Assembly: GCA_028583415.1 (NCBI GenBank)
Contig: CM053272.1
Location: 74,317,439-74,381,438 of the forward strand
DNA: 64,000 nt
Direction: 5' to 3'
Origin: Protea cynaroides
Taxonomy: Eukaryota; Streptophyta; Magnoliopsida; Proteales; Proteaceae
Position numbers and translations under genes: made by a program. Below the pieces are notes generated by a model. That model was not told where the DNA came from. It saw only the letters and a program-made list of their open reading frames with translations, and did not search any database. Shown piece after piece: positions 20,278 to 32,480 of this stretch; the stretch's first letter is position 1; every line of letters begins with the position of its first letter.

Positions 20278-21836
20278 TGATTGATATTTCGAATGAATCA
20301 ATTGACCAAGGGTTTATTCATCTATTCTGAAACATGTTTGCTACATTGAAGATTGTACTTGATCTATTAGACGAAGTGAAAGCTGCTATTAAATCAGACC
20401 CTTATTTGAGAACGGTGCAAGAAGACCTCGAAAAAGATATGACTACTCCTAAGTTCACATTGGACGTTGAAAAGATACTAAAATACAAAGGAAGGTTATG
20501 TGTTCCTGAAAATGAAGACTTGGATATTAGACACAGACTAATGAAGGAAGCTCATACCACCGCTTATTCGGTACATCCTGGAAGTATGAAGATGTATCAT
20601 GATCTGAAGAAACTATATTGGTGGAGAGGAATGAAAGTAGATGTAGCTAAATTTGTGTCTCAATGCTTGAATTGTCAGCAAGTAAAGACTGAAAGACAAA
20701 GACCTACATGATTATTGCAACCACTACCAGAACCAGCATGGAAATGGGACTGCATCACTATGAACTTTATCACCGGGTTACCATTGACTACCCGAGTAGT
20801 TGACGCAGTTTGGGTGATTATGGATCGTCTGACCAAGACAGCTCTTTTCATAGCTATACGACCTCAGTATACCCTAGAGAGGTTAGCTAAGCTTTATGTA
20901 GATAATATTGTCAGATTACATGGTGTAACTGAAAGCATTGTGTCCGACAGAGACCTACGCCATACCTCAAAGTTTTGGAAAGGATTACAGAAGGCTATGG
21001 GTACAACATCGAAGTTTTAGATAGACAGACAGTCGGAGCAAACAATTCAGATTTTAGAAGACATGCTTCGAGCTTGTGTTATTGATTTCAAAGGATCATG
21101 GGATGAGAAATTACCATTGATAGAGTTCGCTTATAACAACAGCTATCAAGCGACTATACAGATGTCACCCTATGAAGCACTGTATGATAGGATATGTCGA
21201 ACTCCTTTGTTTTGGAATGAAGTTGGAGAACAGAGTATTGTTGGACCAGAGTTTGTTGAAGAGACTTGTTGAGTAGTCGACATTATCAAGGAAAGAGTTT
21301 CAATAGCTCAGAACCATCAGAAGCAATATGCAGATAATCAACGCAGAGATCTCGAATTCACCATAGGTGATAAGGTATTTATGAAAATATCTCCTATGCG
21401 TGGTTTAAAATGGTTTGGACAAAAGGGAAAGCTGTGTCCCAGATATATTGGACCTTATGAAGTTTTAGATAGACGTAGAAAAGTAGCATATCAGTTAGCA
21501 CTACCACCGTCCATGTCAAGTGTGCATGATTTATTTCATATCTCATTACTGAAGAAGTACGTTAGAGATCCAACACACGTCTTAACAATAGATCCATCGG
21601 ATTTGACTAAAGATTTGATGTTCGAAGTAGTACCTTTTGAGATCACTAGACGAAAGTTGCAACGTCTTCGCAACCGCAACATTTATTACGTTAAGGTTAC
21701 TTGGAGAAGCCAAAATGTAGAAGAAATGACATGGGAAGAAGAGAACGCCATGCAGAAACAATATCCTCACCTATTCGACTCGAAAGGTATGTGTAAATTT
21801 CGAGGACGAAATTTATATAAGAAGGGGGAGTTGTAA
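20278..21836 (+). pseudogene. pol: Tk-B integrase with GPY/F module and chromodomain-like tail (broken)
   Basis: The reading resumes after the solo LTR and ends just inside the LTR. The N-terminal zinc-binding HHCC motif is intact (AHTTAYSVHP ... QCLNCQQVK, near 20550-20690). In the catalytic core the usual MDF is MNF (codon AAC near 20762), so the first catalytic Asp is replaced by Asn; the second (SDRD) and the Glu (QSEQT) remain. Stops are TGA 20709-20711 (Trp in Tk-D) and TGA 21270-21272 (CGA in Tk-E); a deletion at about 21012-21030 removes the AFHPQT region. Next come a GPY/F-type module (LCPRYIGPYEVLDR) and SVHDLFHISLLKKYV. A chromodomain-like end follows (VKVTWRSQNVEEMTWEEE, YPHLF), which in chromoviruses directs insertion to marked chromatin. 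Confidence 0.9.
21819..21830 (+). other. Tk-B polypurine tract
   Basis: AAGAAGGGGGAG lies one base (T) before the LTR start TGTAAGACC. It follows the recurring end-of-pol sequence AAATTTCGAGGACGAAA. Confidence 0.88.
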
Positions 21837-24170
21837 GACCCGCACTCAACTAACATGGTCTAACCATTTCGTACAAGGTCTTCCCATCATTCCTGGACCA
21901 AGTGGACTGAGCGTGTGAAGATGCATCACAAATCAGGTAAGAGAATCGAGTTAAAAACACTAAAAACATACCTAAGGTCGCATGCCTGAGTAGGTATGGT
22001 TGACCATAAGGAAGGGAACCAAAACCAGAATCCCACGGTAGATGATTTTGACCCTACGGTCGACGGTTTATGTGATCGTATGATCAACCGTGAGAACCCA
22101 GATCAGACTCTGAGTTTTGGAAACTTTCCTAAACTAAGGGATTGCTTTCCTAATTAAAAGAGGAATTTATATGGAGAATTTTTCTCTATATAAAGGACGT
22201 CCCTCAGCCCTTTTTCACTCTTGTAAAACATTAGTAAACCCTAGAGAAAGAGAAGGAAGAGAAGGAAGAGAAGGAGAAGAAGAAAAAGCTAAGGAGAAGA
22301 ATTTACTGAGAAGAGATTGGCTCTCTATCATAGGCAAAGGTATGAAACAAATCTCTGGAGATATAAACTCTAAGGAATAAAACTTTTATGAAAGATAGGC
22401 GATATCAACTTATTATGATCTACGTGATTTCCTTGAGAAAATCCCAAGGAGAACCATGAGGAGTGAATTTGATGATCAGGATTTATAAGAAATTACTAAT
22501 GATGACCATAGGATGACCTTAGAATAAACCCCATTGTAGAACAGATGAATTGGCCCAGGAAGAACTCAAATTTCATGTAGATTGTGACCAGAAATCTCAA
22601 GGTCACAGCTACGATCGACCATAGCAAGACCAGTATGACCAGAGGATCGACCATAGGCATTCGGGAAGATTTCAGAAATCATATGGTCGCAGCTACAGTC
22701 GCACCATATGCGACCGTAGGGTATCGATCGTAGACAGTAAGGTCAATAAAGCATGAGACCGTAGGACCAATCAGACACCTATCAGTGCTTTGTTTTGATT
22801 TTCGACTACTGTAACATGTCACATATGAACCCTAACTTAAATTCATATAACTTCTAGGTTGTTAAATCAATTCAAAGAGAATTTCAAGGCTTGAAAGGAT
22901 ATCGAGAATTGCTAACAGGTGAGGGAACAAGACCTAAACTAATTGGATAATAACAAACTGTTTATTTTTATTGAGTCCATTGCCATGACTGATTCTATGC
23001 TTATATGCTTGTAATGTGCATCTCACATGTCATCAATTATTCCTGCTATTACTGTTCATGCATATTTAATTCTGTTTATTTATAACATGATAATGATGGT
23101 AATGCTAGGAATAGGCATGTGAATGTATGTGTGTGGTTGGTGCGTTGGATGCGAGTGGAGCATCAGGGGGAGGACATGGCATGGTGGTCTTCGACCTCGA
23201 CACCAGACTCTAGCTCTATCTCTACTCAAGTCTTGTCCACTAACATCGTCGTATCGCCATCACCTTAGAAGAACTATTACATCATAGGGCATCAAGGGAG
23301 GTGGTCTCAGACCGTGTGGTCTCTGACTCTACTGGGGGGCCTTAGCTCTATCTCTATGGACGTATTGAGGGATGCTGGGGTTAGGCCTTGGATACACTGT
23401 TTGACATTAGGATTGGTTAGTTGCTAGCCTAGTTTGCAAGCCCTCACCAATAGGGGCTTATGTGTTGGTATGGGTAGGGCATCAGGGGAAGTATTGGCGG
23501 TGTTTAATCCAGACACTTTAGCTCTATCTCTATTCCATGGTGGGTGCATGTGGGATGACAATGATGTTTGATCCATTGGGCGGATTCACACACTCGTGTA
23601 TAGAGGTACGGCGGCCACCTAACCTTTCTATAGCACATTGCAAACTTAGAAACCAAACCAAAGATATGAATTGAATGCATGCATATGTTTATTGCATTGT
23701 TTTGTTTGCTCACTGAGCTGTGATGTGTGCTCATCCTTTCGATGTCGAATATTTTTAGTTGATGATGCAGGTCCTACCGTTGAAGAATATATAATTGCGT
23801 CAACGTATGGACACATTGCTGCGATGGATGTAGAAGCTGAAGAAGATGCGCATGATTCATCATGCGAGTGAAACTAATGTGTTTTTTCTTATGATTAGTT
23901 ATAATTTAAACATTGGTTATGTAATTGATTATTTATTTTTATGTCTTGTGGTTTGGAGATAGTTGGATTAGATACCTATTTATTATTGTTAGACTCTCAG
24001 TTCATTATCTATAAGACTTTCGCTTATTTGTTTATTACCTCTGATTATTAATGTGGAATGTGTGTGTGGTTTGATATGGTGGGTATGACCTATGTGAGAT
24101 TCTGGGTGAACCGTTGGTTTATTGGCGGTTCATCACACAATTCTAGTTAGACCATAATTGGGGTGTGACA
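21832..24170 (+). repeat. Tk-B 3' LTR (2339 bp)
   Basis: It starts TGTAAGACCCGC and ends GGGGTGTGACA. Internal order: array 1 in U3 (about 21970-22095, TACGGTCGA variant), TATA TATATAAA (22187-22194), purine-rich leader, donor AAAG|GTATGA (GT 22340-22341), array 2 (about 22600-22770), TAGCTCTATCTCT modules (near 23212, 23346, 23518), a TTTGATCCATTGGGCGG module, and acceptor GATGATGCAG ending 23770 followed by the small exon. Confidence 0.93.
23771..23898 (+). pseudogene. LTR small exon, Tk-B copy (stops near C-terminus)
   Basis: It reads (G)PTVEEYIIASTYGHIAAM and on to HDSSCE, then TGA where sister copies have TGC, then a second stop two codons later, before CVFSYD and TAG. A six-base insertion makes it 128 nt. 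Codons for the conserved residues use different third bases from the Tk-A copy. Here the first exon is open in frame from 22171 through the donor (...RRDWLSIIGK joined to GPTVEEY), but its only ATG (22171) lies upstream of the TATA box. Confidence 0.45.
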
Positions 24171-26166
24171 ACGTCACTTGGTGTACAGTAGCATCACCCA
24201 AATAATGGACCGTCATTACGGAAGAAGCCAGTATTACGTCGGCCACTTGCCCACAACTCATCCCAAGCCTATATTACACCAGCCACTTGAGGAGGTGATA
24301 ATCCTACTAGTCGACTCACCCGCCCATCTATGTTACATCGGGTATGGGGAGCATCGCAGCTATGTTCATACCACCCTTTATTAAACCCATGCCACTACAT
24401 AACCCCCTGATGGCTACGGATAGAGTTAATAGGGTGAGTAACATACAACTAACCATGTCCTCCTAATTAACCAAATTACTGGACCATAATGTCACTAAGC
24501 ATCCGACCTCGTCCGAACCCTACATGGGCATCATGACTTGGCTAAGTTACCCATGGTCATTGTAAAGCAGCGTCTGTAAGAAGTGGTGCAACCGTCCCAT
24601 ACCGCCCACCTTCTTCTTTACAGACTTAACCAGACATTACGAATCAAAACATAGGTCAGTTGCATTTCTGGAAAGATAGAAAGTGTCCCATACCACTCAC
24701 CCTCCAATGCTTACCGACACTACTAACCCCAAACTTAAGGATGCATATGCATGGTTAAACAAATAGTTTATTGGATGACATGTTATTACACAAACTATGT
24801 TATTAATCACATAGCATCACACAACATAAACAAATATATCTAATTATACTGAACATGGTCCAATTCCCTTACCAGAGATAGTAGCAGCAAAACAATAGAG
24901 AGTACGATCCTGAGTAGTTTCTCCTAGAGTTTTGCTATACCTTAAATAGCAATAAAAGTACTAGTATTAAATCCACAAGTACATTGTTTGTCTCTAGTGC
25001 TTGCCCACGTATAGCTCATAGTTTATTTACATTTTTAGTGGTCAAATTATCATTAGTAAATGTTCTACACTTGTTGCCTAAGGGTTTCAGGTACATATGG
25101 TCATAAACAGCAAGCATCGAAAGTAAAATAGTATAGTTTATAAACAAAACGATGGAGAAGACATATGTAAACATATTATTCTAGTGATATGAACATATGA
25201 ATAGGTTCATAAAAATTCTAGAAAGATGATGTCCAAAGATGGCCTTCATCAGAGTTCATTTCACCTTGCGGCACAAGGCATCGGTCGCATGGTCTTGACC
25301 ACAGGCTTCCAACACGTGTCATCTACTGCAGGTCGAAACATGGCCAAAACACTTCGATCTTTCAAGGGTGGTTTTCTAGAATTTTTCTAGGCCTAAATAA
25401 GGATTTTGGATTCAAAAATCCCATTCTAGCTTAGGTTATTGGCATTGATTCCATTTCTTATTTTATCGATATTGCTAGATCTGGTTATAAAAACTTTGGA
25501 TCTGATTCCAACAATATGGCTGAGGGTTCTCCTAGGGTTTTAGTCCAACAATAATCCATTTAATGAATCTCCAAGGCTTAGGGTCCTTAGATCCCACCAA
25601 TAGCCATTTAATCCATTTTCCATCATTCCTACGATCTCAATAATTCCATTGATTCGGATCCAACTTTTAGTTTTGTCCTTGAATGTATTTCAGTATTAAT
25701 GAAGAGATACAATGGTTAAGGAATCATGATCCAATGGCCCTTCCATGGGTTTACTAATGATTTTCATGTGAAAAAATCGAGAGAAGAAGAGAATGGTTAC
25801 TAAAAGAAGTTTTTGTTGGAGTTATTGTCCAATGTTTGACTCTAGTGGAGCAGAGACTCCTTTCCTTTCTATTATCTCTTTCTCCTTCTCCCTTTCTTCT
25901 ACCTTCTTCTCCAGAATGTGGCAAAGCTCCCTCCTCTCTCTCACTCTCTCTCACATTTTTGTTTAAATGACGGTAAAAATTGGAGAGTGAATTGAGTGAC
26001 TCAATTCACGTTTGGGTTTGGTTTTAAACATGGAAAGGGAGGATTCCCTCCTTCCTACCAGTTTCAAAAGGATAATGAACCTGGACATAATTTCAAATGG
26101 CTGTAGAGTCAGTCCAGATAGCAGACGAACAAACCACGGGTCCAAAATTAGGCTGGTTACTAAACC
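24171..26166 (-). repeat. Unassigned 2.0 kb spacer, probably a decayed LTR-like sequence
   Basis: No gag or pol reading is visible. On the minus strand AACATGTCATCCAATA followed by a CATGCATAT block (near 24770) resembles the shared intron segment of the Tekay-type LTRs, and GA-rich runs near 25860-25960 follow a TATA-like ATTTAAA, as in an LTR leader. GGTATGGGAC appears twice (near 24595 and 24690, minus). Neither TGTAAGACC nor TGTCACACC ends are present, so boundaries and family are uncertain. Confidence 0.3.
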
Positions 26167-26290
26167 TGTAAGACCCGTACTCCACTAACTGGGTTTAATA
26201 GTGCTGTGCCAGGTCTTCCAATTTCATTACTGGCTTGGGTGAACTAACCGGATCGACTGTATAAAGAAACCACAAGGCTAGGCGAGTAAT
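26167..26290 (+). repeat. Tk-C 5' LTR, first piece (split by Tk-D)
   Basis: It starts TGTAAGACCCGTACTCC and is interrupted after 124 bp by Tk-D. The final GTAAT (26286-26290) is repeated at 54236-54240, where the LTR continues. Confidence 0.9.
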
Positions 26291-28595
26291 TGTAAGACCC
26301 GCACGCCACGAACCTAGTCTAACCTTACATTTTGTGTCGTGAATCATCTACATATCATGGTCGAGCCAAGTGGACCAAGGGTGTGAAGAAACCCAAGACC
26401 CAATATGAAAATTTACCCAAAAACAGTCAAAATGAGGGTAGGGTCGCATGTCTTAACAAACAGGTCCGACCCTCCCATCGACCCTCACTATCGACCCTCA
26501 ACCAGGGGTCGCAGAGGGTCTATGAATTGTCCGACCCTCCCATCGACCCTCCCATCGACCCTCGGTATTCGAGAAAAACAGCACGAACCGAAAATTAGGA
26601 AACCTTCCTAATTTCGATTGGAACCTTTCCTAAACTCAATGGGACTTATTTTGGGAGGTTTTTCCCTATAAATAGGACGTCCCTAAGCCTCTTTCAATCC
26701 TTTTACAACCATAATTGGATTGAGAGAAAGAGAAGAGAAGGAAGAGAATAAGAGAAGGAAAACTTGAAGAAAAGGCTAAGGAAGAAGAGGAAATTCAGAA
26801 GAACTCGGAATCTCAGCAAAGCTAAGGTATGAATACATTCCCCTTAATTTATTTAAAACTTTAGAATGGTTTATGAAGAGGATATGACTTAGAAGAAACC
26901 CAAATCATCCATCCATGGTTAGGTTTTCATGGAAAACCATGGAGGAGATCATTAAAACCATGTAGGTGAATAAAGTATAGTTCTAAACCATAGAACATGT
27001 ATATAATGGATTGTGGAAGTAAGCCATAGGACCCAACCATGAAAGAGAGAATGAAATCTGATATTTTTAACTCAAATCATGGAGGGTCGCACCAAGGGTC
27101 GATGGCAGATCTAACCCTAGCATCGACCCTCAGTGTTCGGGAAGTTCAGATTAGGGGGAGGGTCGCACCCAGGGTCGATCATGACTCCGACCCTACCTCC
27201 GACCCTCAGTTTACAAAATGGTTTTTAAATTCAGAATTAATTCTAATTAAATTCTATCGACTTTGTTAGGTTTTCTAGCAATATAATAACAATATAAAGG
27301 TGATTCTAAAGCTTAGAAAAGTATCTATTAGCAAGCTAAGGTGAGGAAATGAAACTCTAAACTAATTGGTTAATAACAAACTATTTTCTCTTTTCTTGAG
27401 TCCAATGCCGTGCTTGATTCTAAGCGAATATATTTGTAATGTGCATACAACATGTCATCCAATATTTTTATTATTTATTTATGCATATCTATTTTATTGT
27501 TTATAACATGATGATGATGATGATGATAGGAATAGGCATGTGATTGTATGTGTGTGGTTGGTGTACTTGATGCGAGCGAGTATCAGGGGAGGTGTGATGA
27601 GAACGTCAATAAACATTAACCTTTGGTGGGTCTCAGAACTTTAGCTCTATCTCTAACTCAAGTCTTGTGCATTAGCATCGTCGTATCGCCATTACTTTAG
27701 CAGAACTATTATGTCGTAGAGTATCAGGGGAGGTGGTCTCGGTCCTTGTAGTCTCTGACTCTATCGGGGGGCCTTAGCTCTATCTCTATGGATATTCTGA
27801 GAGTTGCTGGGGTGAGGCCTTGGATACACTGTTTGCCATTAAGATTGGTTAGTTGCGAGCCCATTTTGCAAGCCCTCGCCAATAGGGGCTTACGTGTTGG
27901 TATGACACTATATAGCAATAAACGTTAACCTTTATTATATAATGTTCATGATTAGGGTGGATGGGGACGACGATAAACGTTAACCTTTGGGTGGACTTCC
28001 ACACCAAGTGTATAGAGGCGGGGTCAATAAACGTTAACCTTTGACCACCCAACCTTTCTATTGTGCATTGCAAACTTTAAAGCAGACCAAAGATATGAAT
28101 TGACTGCATGCATATGTATTGTTGCATTGTTTTGTTTACTCACTGAGCTCAAGTTGGAGAGCTGACCCTCGCACGTGCAATTCTTTTTAGTTTCTGATGT
28201 TGCAGGTACTTTGATTGAAGATTATGTCGGCACGCCAACATATGAACATGTGGCGGTTGTGAATGACGAAGCTGTGGAGAACGAACATGGTTCGTTAAGC
28301 GAGCGATTCAATGGTGGATACGTTTAGTATTTAATTTTTGTATTTGGATATTGTAATATGTATTAAATTATGTTTTGGTTACTTGGAAATAAATGAAATA
28401 TTAATTATTTATCATGGTTAGACCTCAGTTCATTATCTCTAAGACTTCCGCTATTTACTTTATTACCTCTGATTAATGTGGAATGTTTTTTGGTTTATCA
28501 TATGTGGGATAGCCTATTGTGAGATCCTGGTTGAACCATTGGTTTATTGATGGTTCATCACACCATTTTGGTTAATCCAGAATTGGGGTGTGACA
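26291..28595 (+). repeat. Tk-D 5' LTR (2305 bp)
   Basis: It starts TGTAAGACCCGCACGCC and ends GGGGTGTGACA. Array 1 of GAGGGTCGA/CGACCCTCCC motifs at 26440-26575, TATA TATAAATA (26667-26674), donor AAG|GTATGAAT (GT 26827-26828), array 2 at 27085-27215, (ATG)n near 27510-27530, TAGCTCTATCTCT modules (27646, 27775), AATAAACGTTAACC-type modules near 27606, 27911, 27974 and 28026, acceptor GATGTTGCAG ending 28205, then the small exon. Confidence 0.94.
28206..28327 (+). CDS. LTR small exon, Tk-D 5' LTR copy
   Basis: 122 nt from acceptor to TAG, fully open: (G)TLIEDYVGTPTYEHVAVV, ending SLSERFNGGYV. It shares the G-x-T-(I/V)-E-D-Y core with the Cys-rich class but has a different C-terminus. In the two sister LTRs codon four is ATG (Met) instead of TTG, giving a possible start. 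In this subfamily the predicted first exon would place a TAA directly before the junction, so translation could not come from that exon. Confidence 0.45.
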
Positions 28596-28598
28596 ACT

Positions 28599-28610
28599 TG
28601 GTATCAGAGC
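28599..28610 (+). other. Tk-D primer binding site (initiator Met tRNA)
   Basis: TGGTATCAGAGC lies three bases after the 5' LTR end. Confidence 0.92.
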
Positions 28611-30850
28611 TCTCGTAGGCCTTACCCATTAAACCTGAGTACTTCTACTAGAGTCCATGAACTGAGTTAGGATAAATTAAAAGCTTTAATACAAACTCAC
28701 AATAAGCACCTATGTTAGTTGAGACAGAACCTAAACAAGACAATAATGTACATATAAAAGGTGGAACCATATATGTACACTCACACAGAAAGAGAAGACA
28801 AAAAATTATCCTAATAAACAAATAATTTAGGGTATTATCTATAAATTGGGTAGTTATCCAAGTATACCAGGATATAGTACAGTAGCAAGAAGGGGGCTTC
28901 TGTAAAGCAGAAAATTGGAATACCGAGTTGGTACTCACAAGATGTGAAACTCGATGTAAGACAAAGGAAGAAGGAAAATGGCTAGTAATGCCAAAATCCC
29001 TGTAGAGATAAAGGGAAAGATCTTGGGCTGAATCCAATAGAGATAGAAGAATAATGACCATACATTAAGAATAAGAGTAACTATACTCCTGGATGACGGG
29101 GAGATTCAGAGTGAGATCCACCACAAGCTGATCCATTACCGCTGTGCATTAAGAAGAGGTTGCAACTTGACCCCACCACTATCAGGGTCGAGAATGGATA
29201 ATGAAAACTCATCTGAGTAGATAATCAGACTGTATCGAATTAAAAGAGTGAACAACCAGGCCACTCCAGCCAACCACCTGGACTACCAAATACCTTGGTT
29301 ATGGTTGTAATAAACTTGGCACAATAAAATACAAGAGCAACAATAGATGAGACCGACTATGCAAGTTGCTATGTGAATTACTACCCAAGTTGTCGATGCC
29401 ACATCAACACCTCCGCGTCAAACCAAGTATGGTACCAACTGGTAGCAACACTATACCCCAACAACTGTTAACTATAACACAGTGCCTACCATATAGCAAG
29501 TCCCAGTAATGCACACCCCCGTGCAGAAGTTTGGTGCACAACAAGCAGTGTATCAAGGTGGTTACCCTTGTCAGCCACCAAAGTATGGAATAGCTGCATT
29601 ATGACAGAATGATCCAATAGGGGTTAAGGAGTATCTTCTGAAGATGAAGCCTTAAACATTTTCAGCAAGGATTGAATATATTGTGGCCATATGGCAAGAT
29701 AGTTTATATAAAATGCGGTGCATTATTGATTTACTCTTATGATTATAGACGATGCACATACCAGATTTTAATTCTCGTACCTTGACAGGATACCTTCTTG
29801 ATTTAACCTGTCAATTGAAGTCATAGATATTGTTTCTTTAGTAGTAGTCCTGATTATACCAATCTTAGCCACTCTCATGATCGACCAAATGAACAGAGAT
29901 GTGAACTGAACGAATAGTTAAATGTTTAATCATGTTGAGCATACATCTTTTCTATTTACACCTGATTTATTGATGTACGAAATTTTTCTCTAGATTATAC
30001 CTGATTTACTGATGTGCAAAATCTTTCTCCAGATTTACTCCTGTAGTGCCTCGACCAATGGCATTATATATTTGATAGAACCTGTAACCATGAGGTTAAG
30101 AACTGAAAAACCTCTATTCTATGTATTTGGACCACCGTGCAACCTAACGACCTTTGGATGCTGGTTGGATTACCACAGATTTACTCCTGATCCTTTAAAA
30201 CTAGGTTCACTAGATAAAGCAAGTATTGCCATTATGTTAAATTGAAAGAAGGAAATGAATTGTTTTGGACAAACATTCTGATTTATACACTCCCTGATCA
30301 TTATTGATAAAGATGTGTAGTGATAATGGAATTATTGGAAGAAAGATGATTGGATTCAGATTAAATGATATAGCCAATGAAACTCAGATGAAGTGATGGA
30401 GAACTTGTTTTGAGATTGCTAAATGGATGGATATGAATCATGTCTATAAAAGAGTGCATGAGAAAATGTGGGAACTATTAAGAGTAGCCAGTAAAGAAAT
30501 ATATAGCACTCAAGTAGAGTTAAGGATGGTTATATCGGTATGAATTTTGACAAGGTAGAAGATTCCTAAAGGCAAATTTAAGAGTGGATACAAGGATAAA
30601 GTCATGGCATAAGTAGTACTCGATTTAATACAATGATAATTGAGTTATGCCCAATGTTGAGGGATATGATTAAGTAAAGACCAAAATAGTTTGGCTGAAT
30701 TAATGAAATTATAAGCATATACCCTAATGCTTATAAATAAATTTGGGATATGAGATCTTGACGATAGTCTTAAGAGATGAAGAAATTAGACAAGCTCTTA
30801 AGACCATTACACCAGATTTTCTAGTTCAAGTCTTTTTGGACTAGATGTTC
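28611..30850 (+). pseudogene. Tk-D leader and heavily decayed gag
   Basis: The first ~900 bp are leader, homologous to the Tk-C leader but without any antisense ORF. Gag is recognisable only around 29530-29690 (AVYQGGYPCQPPKYG, then LLKMKP*TFSARIEY), matching the capsid start of Tk-A gag. From 29700 to 30850 the sequence aligns by eye with 57840-59150 of Tk-C and must be gag remnant, but no zinc knuckle could be read. Non-coding today. Confidence 0.6.
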
Positions 30851-32480
30851 AATTGGATGAGTGTTATGAACGAAGTCCAAATCGTATGGATGGATGGAAT
30901 TTGGACGCAACCTAATTTGACTTGAGATGGCAGACTTTGATGTCATCTTGGGGATAGACTGGTTGTCTCAACACTCTACAAGTGATTATGTGCATAGAAG
31001 AGGTTATCATTCAAGAATAGAGATGACATATAATTTAGTTTTATTGGAAGCATGTTACCTAAGAAGCGAAGGCTGATCATCTCTATGCTAAAAGCGAAGA
31101 GATGCTTTGAAGAGAAGGAAGTTGGATATATGGTATCCGTGGTATACGTTACAAAAGAAGCACCACAGATGGAAGATATTGATGTGATGCATAAATTCCT
31201 GATGTGTTTCCAGGAGACTTACATGGAGTTACCATCTGATCATATGACCGAGTTCATCATCGACTTGTTTCCAAGGACGAGACTTGTGTCAAAGGAACCT
31301 GTAGAGTAGTTCCTATGGAGTTGAAGGGATGGAGACTCAACTACAACATTTATTAGACAAGGGTTTTAATTGGCTAAGTATTGCATCATGAAAAGTGCCA
31401 ATGCAATTTATGAAGAAGAAGGATGGTAGTGTTGTTTGCGTATAGACTACCGGGAACTAAACAAGCTTACAGTCAATAATCGATATCTACTACCTTAGAT
31501 CGATGACTTGTTTAAACAGTTGCAAGGAGCAAAGGTATTTTCTTCAGTCAAGATATCATCAGCTAAAGAATTTTGGATAGAAATATCTCGAAGATAGCTT
31601 TTAGAATCGGGATTGGACATTATGAGTTCTCAATTGTGATGTTTGGATTAACCAATGCCCTTACGTCTTTTATGGAACTGATGAATTGGGTGTTTCATGA
31701 CCTGTTGGACACATCGGTCATAGTTTTCATAGATGACATTTTGGTTTATTCCAAGAATGAAGTAACTCATACAACGGATGTTAGAACAGTTTCACAACAG
31801 CTGAGAAGTGAAAAGCTTCATGTCAAGTCCAAGAAATATGAGACATGATTAAACAAAATGATCTTCTTAGATCACGTAGCATCATATAAAGGGATTAAAG
31901 TGGACCCTATTCAGATAGAAGCAATTGTATGGAATATTGCGAAGATAAGAAGTTTCTTGGGTTTAGCTGATTATTACAGACGATGCTTGGAGGACCACCC
32001 TAAGATCGCAAAACCTCTTACCAAGCTAACCAGGAAGGGAGAGGAATTTATTTGGACCTATAAGTGTGAAGAATGTTTTCAGATTCTAAGGTAAGGTTGA
32101 TAGCAACTGCCATCTTGATCATTTCGGTACCAAGAGAACCTTTTACCCTATACATTGAAGCTTTCGGATTGGATCTAAGATGCGAGATGCAAGGTAAATA
32201 AGTGATTTCATGTGCTTTAAGAAAACTAAAAGAGCATGAGAAGAGTTACCCTACTCATGACTTGGAATTATCGATGAGGAATTATGCAATCAAAACTTAG
32301 AGACATTATCTATACAGAGAAGAATGTTAGATTTAATGGGAATACAAGAGTTTATTTATCTCTTCACCAGAAAGAGTTGAACATGAAGATAAAATAGCTG
32401 AAATTGCCCAAGGATTAAGACTGTGATATTTAGTGTCACCCGAGCAAGGTTAATGTAGTAGCAAAGCCTTAAGCAAAAAA
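30851..32480 (+). pseudogene. pol: Tk-D protease, RT and RNase H remnants
   Basis: The protease end is readable (IRLEMADFDVILGIDWLS near 30910-30965). RT blocks follow in shifting frames: YRELNKLTVNNRYLLP (near 31450), GHYEFSIVMFGLTNAL (31615-31665) and FIDDILVYSK (near 31727-31757), so the catalytic Asp pair is still there. The KIDL/SGYHQL block near 31545-31570 is reduced by a deletion. RNase H traces run from 32100 to 32480, where a run of about 20 A's (32478-32498) replaces the short A run of relatives, a slippage expansion. Many stops. Confidence 0.85.

Larger units (their letters stand above)
15014..24170 (+). mobile_element. Tk-B: Tekay/Del-like Ty3/gypsy element (gag to 3' LTR)
   Basis: Plus-strand order: gag (cut by Tat-A at its left), protease, RT, RNase H, [solo LTR insertion 17922-20272], integrase with chromodomain-like tail, polypurine tract, 3' LTR ending at 24170. 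The 5' LTR and gag N-terminus should lie left of the window, beyond Tat-A. The flank after the LTR starts ACGTC. Gene order and the GPY/F-plus-chromodomain end identify a chromovirus. Confidence 0.9.
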
